Below, piece after piece: positions 16,301 through 21,596 of a stretch of DNA of 21,596 nucleotides. Each line of letters opens with the position of its first letter. The stretch's first letter is position 1. This stretch comes from Deltaproteobacteria bacterium (GTDB lineage: Bacteria > Desulfobacterota > DSM-4660 > Desulfatiglandales > Desulfatiglandaceae): positions 1 through 21,596 of the forward strand of contig JAFCZI010000004.1 of assembly GCA_019314425.1 (NCBI GenBank), written 5' to 3'. Under the pieces are notes generated by a model that worked only from the letters and a program-made list of their open reading frames with translations, was not told the DNA's origin and did no database searches. Both the position numbers and the translations under genes were made by a program.

Positions 16301-19300
16301 ATGAACCTTTTTTGGATTGCGGATTTCGGATTGCGGATTTCGGATTGGGGATTGGGGATTGGGGGTTTCAGCGACCTTGGGTGGGGCGGTTTTTTCGATT
16401 TTTTCCGATGAATGGGCCTCTGTTGTCAGGCCCGGTTGAGACTTGCCCAAAAGATCGGCCAGCATTCGGGTCGCGGCGTTCTGTCCGTCGAGGAACTTAC
16501 CGTGTAGACGCGCGGTTTCTTCCTGAAGTTTCTGCAAGGCGACCATGCCCGCCTGAAGGTGCTTCAGAGAGTCATCCGTTGACACCCCCACCGTATGGGG
16601 GCGGGGGACCGGATGACCAGCCTTCAAGGCCGGTTTCGGTTCAATTTCGGGCAGCGGAATGGTTTGCACCCTTCCGTCTTCCTTTTTCGGTTTCAGGGGC
16701 ATGGTTGGTTTCGGTGGCGTCAAGACTCTTTTAGAAACATGGTTGACGCCTGATATGGGTACCATCATCCCGGGCTTGCTTGAAGCAACCGGTTCGCTGT
16801 CGTTCAAATTCAGGTTCCACGGGTTCAGATCAACCGGATATCCTGCCGCTGACAAATACGCCAGAACGCGGGCGAAAGCAACCATGCCCGATTGTTTTGA
16901 GGATACGCTATCCATGGCCATACAACCATGCGCTTTGTCAGCCAAAATTGAGCCCACAAGTCCCTTCAGAACAGTGCCCGGCCCCACCTCAACGAATGTT
17001 CGCACGCCATCCGCGTACATGTTTTGAATCATTGCCATGAAATCAACCGGTTTGGCCAGCTGGTTCGCAAGGAGTTCACGGGCGGCCCCGGCGGTTGCAG
17101 GATATTTTTTGCCGGTGGTGTTTGAAAAAACAGGGATCGCCCCCTTTGAAAAGGCGACCTTTTTCAGCCCCGCGAGAAACACCCCCGCAGCATCCGATAC
17201 GGCCTTGCTGTGAAACGCATCGGCCACGGGAAGAGATTTGCATCGAATTTTCCGTTTTTTGAATACCGCCTTTGCTTTTTCCAGATCAGCCTTCTCCCCT
17301 GAAAGGACCACCTGGTTCGGCGCGTTTTTATTGGCCATCACAACATCAAGTCCTGTCTCCGAAAGGACCGCTTCGACCGCTTCGACCGGCGCGATGACCG
17401 CCAGCATTCCGCCCCTCTCCGACCGGCTCGAACCCATGAGCATCCCGCGAAGCACGGAAATATCAAAGAGGGATGTCTCATCCAGTTTTCCCGAGGCAAA
17501 AAGTGCTACGAGCTCTCCATAACTGTGCCCCGCTACCGCGTCGGGTTTAATTCCAAAAGACGCCAGCACCTTGAAGAGTCCCGCGCTTACAGCGCCGATG
17601 GCCGGCTGAGCAACATCCGTTGACCGGAGCGCCGATTCCTGCGCTTTTTTTTCGTCTTCCGCGAAGGCATACGGCGGGTAGACGCGATCACTGATACGGG
17701 TGTTACGGGGCGCTTTTTCCCTCAAGGCCAGGTCTGCCGTTTCCAGAGATGAGAGTATTTGAGGGAACTGGCAACTCATCTCCCGAAGCATCCCCACATA
17801 TTGAGACCCCTGCCCGGAGAAGAGAAACCCCAGTTTTCCACTGAATTCGTCCAGGCCGAAATAGACGCCCTCCGGCAGCGACCATGGGGCATCGTTCGAG
17901 CCGCTTTCAAGGGTTTCCCTGATCCGCTTCAGGCGTGAATCAAGATCGTCCCCTTCCCTGATGACGGCGGTCAACCGATATCGATCTTGAGCATGGAACC
18001 CGGTTCTGAGCTTTTTAAAGGACCGTAAACGGTCTTCCCATGATGACCCGGTATCAATCCCGTCCAGTTTCCGCTTGAGACCTTCCACGGTATCGGAAGA
18101 GAGGGTCAGTATTTCAGTCGATCCATCAAAATCGGGCGCGGCTTTCCGGGCGTCATATTCCTCCAGTACGCAGTGAAAATTGCTTCCGCCAAACCCGAAA
18201 GCGCTTACGGCGGCGCGGCGCGGATGTTCGGGGTGCCTCACCCACGGCTTGGGGGTTTTATTGATGTAAAAGGGGCTGTTTTCACCTAAAGCCCGGGCGG
18301 GGGTGGTCACTTTGATGGTGGGCGGCAAGACTTTATAATGAAGCGCCAGCGCGGCTTTTATCAATCCGGCGGCGCCTGCGGCGGCTTTGGTATGACCGAT
18401 CTGGGATTTCACAGAGCCGATGGCGCACCAGGGCATATTGGCGCCGTTTTTAAACACTTCGGAGATCGCTTCGATCTCAACCGCGTCTCCCACTTTTGTT
18501 CCGGTTCCATGGGCTTCAAGAAGGTTGATGGTGGAAGGGTCGATATCTGCCAGTCGGTAAGCCTGCCGGATCGCTTTGATCTGGCCTCGTGCGCTGGGCG
18601 CATAGATCGCGTTTCCTTTCCCGTCGCTGGAGGTACCGATGGAACGAATGACGGCGTATATGTCGTCTTTGTCCCGTTTGGCATCCTTAAGGCGTTTTAA
18701 TACCACAATGCCAAGGCCCTCTCCCAGAATCGTACCGTCGGCGTTCTCGTCAAAGGGTTTCGCGTCGCTGGTGGGAGAAAGCGCCAGCGTCTTGCTGAAG
18801 CACATGTACATGAAAACATCGTTGAAAGTATCAACGCCGCCGCTGATCACCATGTCCGCCCTTCCGGTCTGCAATTCCATATTGGCCAGATGTATGGCGG
18901 AAAAAGAGCTGGCACACGCGGCATCCACAACACAATTGGTCCCTCCGAGATCGAGATGGTTTGATATCCGGCCCGCAGCGACATTTCCCAGGAGACCGGG
19001 GAAAGAGTTTTCCTGCCAGGGCACATATTGTTCCGAAATACGGTTAACGATACGATCCGAAAGCGCATCCTCTATTCCCTCATCTCTCAGGGCTTTTCGC
19101 CATTTGGGATGGCCCAGACGGGCGCCGAGGGTGGTGGTCAACTCCAAAGCCCCCGTTACCCCGAGTATCACACTGACGCGATCCTTGTCATAACGCGCGT
19201 CATCTCCATATCCTGCGTCAACAAGCGCCTGTTTAGCCGCAACCATGCCGAGCAGTTGAGAGGTGTCCGTCGCTTCAATGGCATTCGGGGTAATGCCGAA

Positions 19301-19567
19301 TTCGAGAGGGGAAAAATCGGTGGGCGATAAAAAACCGCCCCGCCGGGCATGGGTATGGTCCTGAGCGGAAGGATCGGCGGAATAATAGTCCTCAACCCTC
19401 CAATAACCCTCGGGAATTTCCGTTATGGCATCTACACCGTTTTTAAGGTTGGCCCAGTAGGCGCCCTGGTTTTTCGCCCGGGGGAAAATACAACCGATAC
19501 CGATGATGGCAATCGGTTCACACCCGGTTGTCGCACCGTTTTTTACGTCACTTTTTGTCGTTTTCAC
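13304..19567 (-). CDS. pfaA: PfaA-like polyunsaturated/secondary lipid synthase subunit (KS-MAT-ACP-ACP-KR-DH)
   Basis: The 2087-residue synthase starts at GTG (19567), 8 nt after GGAG, and overlaps the pfaD stop as GTGA. Domains in order: ketosynthase (about 15-450; C218, H353, H392); malonyl-CoA acyltransferase (about 580-880; GQGSQ, then S682 in GHSYG); two tandem acyl carrier proteins with the phosphopantetheine serines S1123 and S1223 in LGIDSIKR; ketoreductase (nucleotide loop SGGARG from 1516, Y1701 in DYAAAN); and a C-terminal polyketide-type dehydratase (about 1810-2080; HVMNGNAVLP, D1996 in IDGGFQ). This is the PfaA/Pfa2 order, in which elongation, ketoreduction and first dehydration occur on a shared carrier. 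Many homologues carry more ACPs; two is a low number. The two ACPs are almost identical in DNA, and a microsatellite-coded linker precedes them. It is followed directly by hicBA. Confidence 0.95.
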   Translation of the reverse strand: MKTTKSDVKNGATTGCEPIAIIGIGCIFPRAKNQGAYWANLKNGVDAITEIPEGYWRVEDYYSADPSAQDHTHARRGGFLSPTDFSPLEFGITPNAIEATDTSQLLGMVAAKQALVDAGYGDDARYDKDRVSVILGVTGALELTTTLGARLGHPKWRKALRDEGIEDALSDRIVNRISEQYVPWQENSFPGLLGNVAAGRISNHLDLGGTNCVVDAACASSFSAIHLANMELQTGRADMVISGGVDTFNDVFMYMCFSKTLALSPTSDAKPFDENADGTILGEGLGIVVLKRLKDAKRDKDDIYAVIRSIGTSSDGKGNAIYAPSARGQIKAIRQAYRLADIDPSTINLLEAHGTGTKVGDAVEIEAISEVFKNGANMPWCAIGSVKSQIGHTKAAAGAAGLIKAALALHYKVLPPTIKVTTPARALGENSPFYINKTPKPWVRHPEHPRRAAVSAFGFGGSNFHCVLEEYDARKAAPDFDGSTEILTLSSDTVEGLKRKLDGIDTGSSWEDRLRSFKKLRTGFHAQDRYRLTAVIREGDDLDSRLKRIRETLESGSNDAPWSLPEGVYFGLDEFSGKLGFLFSGQGSQYVGMLREMSCQFPQILSSLETADLALREKAPRNTRISDRVYPPYAFAEDEKKAQESALRSTDVAQPAIGAVSAGLFKVLASFGIKPDAVAGHSYGELVALFASGKLDETSLFDISVLRGMLMGSSRSERGGMLAVIAPVEAVEAVLSETGLDVVMANKNAPNQVVLSGEKADLEKAKAVFKKRKIRCKSLPVADAFHSKAVSDAAGVFLAGLKKVAFSKGAIPVFSNTTGKKYPATAGAARELLANQLAKPVDFMAMIQNMYADGVRTFVEVGPGTVLKGLVGSILADKAHGCMAMDSVSSKQSGMVAFARVLAYLSAAGYPVDLNPWNLNLNDSEPVASSKPGMMVPISGVNHVSKRVLTPPKPTMPLKPKKEDGRVQTIPLPEIEPKPALKAGHPVPRPHTVGVSTDDSLKHLQAGMVALQKLQEETARLHGKFLDGQNAATRMLADLLGKSQPGLTTEAHSSEKIEKTAPPKVAETPNPQSPIRNPQSEIRNPKKVHIQSVLLEAISETTGYPVEMLEPDMTLDSDLGIDSIKRVEIFSILREKLPDSPEIEARHLGELESLQDIVNHLAASSPAAGGERDASMPQPAGANCDASDEILKILLGAISETTGYPVEMLEPDMTLDSDLGIDSIKRVEIFSILREKLPDSPEIEARHLGELESLQDIVNHLAAGSPKPDPQKPAPQKDSVLDPNASANPAKRAPVSADIFRMVVSCEPMEIATSDPVRISKAGPFWITRDDHGLYAALRDRLQNMGYETVPISVADMDQLNPPDSLAGLIILGSEDMDDSFISASFGLLRMAEKPLRKIEKDGIARFVTVTFMDGKFGFGDPVKKFSPTMGGLAGLSKTVAHEWPEVGCLTLDMGEFDDTEKTAAAIVSEIFRAGPIERGLAGDHRLALQLRSSPLQNREKRAVPMLDHDDVVLVSGGARGVTAEVAAAVAQAYRPVMILLGRSPGPEDESDMFEHLETESEIKRAIMAGGSRDMTPKALEHAFRKVIANREITRNMERLTGLGAKVQYHSVDIRNLSEVADVLTRVRNEFGSITAVIHGAGVLEDRLIGDKTIAQFENVYTTKVQGLKNLLSETESDDLKMIALFSSSSARFGRKGQIDYAAANEVLNKMAQEQARIRPGCRTVAFNWGPWDGGMVTEVLKPLFKEEGIELIRKQAGAGYFIDEFELNNERPVEVVIMGGPLRGEGLPDSIPAGHSSRTVDPMPSSFELDLTMDHYPILQDHVMNGNAVLPAAIMIEWLAHGALRNNPGYRFAGFDDFRVLKGIIMKNGDSQHLKVTAEHISADNGTLSITTEIRGNGNGSMPALHASAKVILSNRVPDSENSRIQSKDLRAYVPVNGTFYNDVLFHGKRLQNILSAKLSGDDIIIVDLRATDAPASWMDSQIQNNWIADPGAIDGGFQAMILWSFQQYNVGSLPSKIGKYRQFKRQFPADGVQVAVRVKERSEHRAVADIEFLNPKSGDLVARIEDYECTLDKSLNEAFKRRVLG
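15780..15980 (-). repeat. Tandem ACP repeat, copy 2
   Basis: This is the second of two copies, offset by exactly 300 bp from 16080-16280. By direct reading, the two differ at about five positions over roughly 200 bp, and bases 15841-15900 are identical to 16141-16200. It encodes the second ACP domain of PfaA (S1223). Confidence 0.93.
16080..16280 (-). repeat. Tandem ACP repeat, copy 1
   Basis: First ACP copy (S1123), nearly identical to 15780-15980. The inter-copy linkers differ clearly while the ACP cores do not, which points to recent duplication or gene conversion limited to the core. Confidence 0.93.
16314..16370 (-). repeat. GGATTG-type microsatellite inside the PfaA linker
   Basis: Plus-strand reading shows two copies of GGATTGCGGATTTC followed by three GGATTGGGG/ATTGGGG units. 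In PfaA it is translated in frame as a low-complexity NPQSPIRNPQSEIRNP linker before the first ACP. The unit is neither coding-like nor conserved in the Pfa family, so it is probably a simple-sequence repeat tolerated in a flexible linker. Slippage in units that are not multiples of three would break the gene. Confidence 0.8.
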
Positions 19568-21399
19568 TTCAGGTACTCCAAAACTTGGCCCAATTCGAGG
19601 GGCCTTATTTTTTTGAGGTTTTCGGGGAGAGAAATTCCCATGTTCTCAATATAATTACAGCGTCTTAAAAACGCCGCGCCATAAAGGATATTCAAGGCAA
19701 TCGTCGCAACTTTTCGGTTCTCGGGGATTGCCAGAAAGCTGTCTTTGACCCATTCGTTAAAAGCGCCCATGGAAGGTCCACAAAATATCTGATAGTCAAT
19801 TTTTCGTGAAACATCACCGCGTTGCGCCCAAACGGCGGCACGGCCAAGATATGAACGGAAAATGAGCGCCATTTTATGTTTCGGATTGTTTTTAGCCCTT
19901 TCAATCTCCCCGGGATCACGATGCTGCCAAAACGATTTTGTGTCCGCCCAGGATTCTTCGAAAGAACATCTCAGCATCGTTTTTTCGATTTTGGTTCGTT
20001 CAACCGCAGGGATGTCCTCTACAGCGCCGTAATTTCGGTACAGCTCATAGAGTTTTGCGGCCCTCATGGCAAACATGGTGCCTCTTTTGAGAACCTGGAC
20101 GTTTACCCCCATTTCAAACATGTCTGCGGCGGGCGCCATGGCCACATCCGCCTGTCGGGTCCCGGCCAGCATAGCGCGAACATCATCGGAAGTTCCCGAT
20201 TCAACACAGGCCTGGTTGACCGATCCGGTCACAATAAAAGCCGCCCCCATCGCATAGGCGGCGGCAGCGGACCACGGCGTGGATATCCCGCCGCCAAGGC
20301 CGATCCTGGAAGGCTGGCTGAAATTAAACACCGCCTGCTTTTTGTCTCTGAGGGCCAGGATGGTGGGGAAAAGCGTCAAAGCCGGTCGATTATCCGTATG
20401 GCCCCCCGAATCGGCTTCGGCAACGATATCCTGCGCCAGGGGAATTAGAGAACATAACTCGGCCTGTTCGCGGCTGAGTTCGCCGATGGACACCAATTCA
20501 TCGATAAAATGTTCCGGCGGCGGAGAGAGAAATTTTTCGGCGACTTCCTCCCTCGATAATTTCGCAATGATATGATTCGGGGTGACGACCAGGCCCCCAT
20601 CGTCGCGTGAGATACCCGAAACCCGATATCGCACCAGAGGCAGGGTAACGTCAAGAAAAGCGGCGGCTTCCACCAGCCGGATGTTTCGATCCAGATAAAG
20701 CTGAACCGTATCCGCTTCCAGCTTCGGCTCGTTCGGGCTGTGTATCAGATTAAATCCGAACGGCTTATCCGGGCATTTCCGGGTTAACGCGTCAATGGCC
20801 TTTTCAATTTCCCCGAGATCAAGTCCCCCTGATCCAAAAAAACCCAGCAACCCGCTGTTGGCAGCAGCTTCCACCATTTCGACGGAAGCGATGCCATTGG
20901 CCATGGCCCCCGTATAATAAGCGTAGTCTATGCCGTGATCATCACAAAATGATCGGTCTCCAAGATTCGCGGCAGGTAACGCCGCCAGGCTGCCGATAAT
21001 GGGGATTGTGGCATCCGAGCTCAACATTGCCTCGGGTATTTCCCCGTTTATGACGACCAAACCCATGCGGTTGTCATTAAACACAATATGAACGGGACAG
21101 TTCAGGTTTTTGATGGCCTCCCAGCTTTCCGGTTCATCGTAAGGGAGGACCTGTGTATCCTTATGGAGCCAGCCGATGGCCGGGCCGGGCAAAAATTCAC
21201 TGTCGGAAAAAGACTGACGCTCCTCAATGGCTTTAAGGGAAACCCTCATGCGACTCAGCCATGCCTCGGCTTCCTGTTTTGAGGTGGTCCGAAGGCTCTT
21301 TTTGGAAACAATTTTTCCGCTGATTTTCTTGTATCCGTACCAGTTCCGGTTGTTCCGATAAAGCATCGGCTGACTGATGAAATATGTGGGTCTTTGCAT
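19564..21399 (-). CDS. pfaD: PfaD-like FMN-dependent enoyl reductase
   Basis: The protein is 611 residues from the ATG at 21399, which is preceded by AGAGGA at a 5-nt spacing. The frame is open to a TTG at 21453, but no better start is seen there. It has the FMN TIM-barrel of the 2-nitropropane dioxygenase superfamily with PfaD hallmarks: GLGGGISTPWSAAAAYAMGA, then FIVTGSVNQACVESGTSDDVR, then APAADMFEMGVNVQVLKRGTMF. In Pfa systems this trans-acting subunit performs the enoyl reduction of chosen intermediates and so sets which double bonds remain. Its stop overlaps the GTG start of pfaA by 4 nt, so translation is coupled. It is the first gene of the operon, like pfa1 in myxobacteria, whereas marine clusters place pfaD last. 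No sign of damage. Confidence 0.94.
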   Translation of the reverse strand: MQRPTYFISQPMLYRNNRNWYGYKKISGKIVSKKSLRTTSKQEAEAWLSRMRVSLKAIEERQSFSDSEFLPGPAIGWLHKDTQVLPYDEPESWEAIKNLNCPVHIVFNDNRMGLVVINGEIPEAMLSSDATIPIIGSLAALPAANLGDRSFCDDHGIDYAYYTGAMANGIASVEMVEAAANSGLLGFFGSGGLDLGEIEKAIDALTRKCPDKPFGFNLIHSPNEPKLEADTVQLYLDRNIRLVEAAAFLDVTLPLVRYRVSGISRDDGGLVVTPNHIIAKLSREEVAEKFLSPPPEHFIDELVSIGELSREQAELCSLIPLAQDIVAEADSGGHTDNRPALTLFPTILALRDKKQAVFNFSQPSRIGLGGGISTPWSAAAAYAMGAAFIVTGSVNQACVESGTSDDVRAMLAGTRQADVAMAPAADMFEMGVNVQVLKRGTMFAMRAAKLYELYRNYGAVEDIPAVERTKIEKTMLRCSFEESWADTKSFWQHRDPGEIERAKNNPKHKMALIFRSYLGRAAVWAQRGDVSRKIDYQIFCGPSMGAFNEWVKDSFLAIPENRKVATIALNILYGAAFLRRCNYIENMGISLPENLKKIRPLELGQVLEYLK

Positions 21400-21483
21400 G
21401 TTGATCCTCTTAAATGTTAAACCGGTCTTTCCGTTTGATTGACCTTCCTTCAATGGACGCTCAAACAGCCCGCCGGAAATTCC

Positions 21484-21525
21484 GGGTACCTACAACGGCC
21501 CTATATAGGTACAAAGTAGGGACCC
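21484..21525. promoter_or_regulatory. Interrupted inverted repeat upstream of pfaD (possible operator)
   Basis: GGGTACCTAC (21484-21493) and GTAGGGACCC (21516-21525) form an inverted repeat with 9 of 10 matches. The centre contains the perfect palindrome CCTATATAGG (21500-21509), and TATATA there could serve as a -10 on the minus strand. It lies about 85-125 nt before the pfaD start codon, a place expected for operon control. No convincing -35 was found. The rest of 21400-21596 shows no gene. Confidence 0.4.
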
Positions 21526-21596
21526 ATCCGCAATGTACACTTTTTTCGCCAATATGCAAGGTGAATTTTAAGCCCCTCTCTAAAATCGCACAGGCA

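Noticed and set aside
15780..16370. CRISPR-like array from the regular repeats
   Set aside because: Two 200-bp coding copies and a short microsatellite in an intact reading frame; no short repeats with unique spacers.
21400..21453. 18-residue longer PfaD start at a TTG (21453)
   Set aside because: Non-ATG start with no clear Shine-Dalgarno at the right place, whereas the ATG at 21399 has AGAGGA at 5 nt.

Overview
The window looks like chromosomal DNA from an anaerobic, probably sulfate-reducing Desulfobacterota bacterium (Desulfobacterales-like). This is inferred from the gene content: a GAF-ANTAR regulator next to a stand-alone FMN-binding glutamate-synthase-like protein, a selenocysteine tRNA, and a three-gene Pfa-type polyunsaturated/secondary lipid synthase. 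Large imperfect palindromes in the intergenic gaps fit the same picture. There is no rRNA, CRISPR array, integrase or insertion sequence.

Left part (1-3390, + strand). A GAF-ANTAR RNA-binding antiterminator (72-782) is followed by a glutamate-synthase-related gene whose real start is 1141. Between them is a sigma70-type promoter (954-982) and a short leader. The leader has two small hairpins with hexanucleotide loops of the A1/G4 type recognised by ANTAR domains, then a strong intrinsic terminator (1055-1097). The regulator and its probable RNA target are therefore adjacent, which is the most complete regulatory circuit visible here. A bidirectional terminator and a small unknown ORF follow.

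Middle (3390-5640). A tRNA-Sec gene (selC, - strand) with a good promoter, asd (aspartate-semialdehyde dehydrogenase, - strand) and a small four-helix membrane protein (phage holin 4_2/DUF360 family, + strand).

Right part (5641-21596, - strand). This is a lipid-synthase operon transcribed right to left: pfaD (FMN enoyl reductase), then pfaA-like (KS-MAT-ACP-ACP-KR-DH), then hicB-hicA (toxin-antitoxin), then pfaC-like (KS-CLF-AT-DH-DH). pfaD and pfaA overlap by 4 nt. Gene order and the acyltransferase inside the PfaC protein resemble myxobacterial pfa1-pfa2-pfa3 rather than marine gammaproteobacterial pfaABCDE. No AGPAT domain, PfaB or phosphopantetheinyl transferase (PfaE) is present in the window. 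Together the three proteins should carry out iterative chain extension with malonyl units, ketoreduction, dehydration/isomerisation and enoyl reduction without oxygen. The product cannot be read from sequence.

Intergenic structure. Four long imperfect palindromes (about 110-160 bp) lie at 824-935, 2822-2965, 3595-3772 and 12581-12741. Two share a conserved apical core. Mismatches between arms are mostly transitions that would be G-U pairs in RNA of one particular strand, suggesting structured RNAs or RNA-selected repeats. Within pfaA, the two ACP domains are a nearly identical 300-bp tandem DNA duplication, and the linker beside them carries a GGATTG-type microsatellite.
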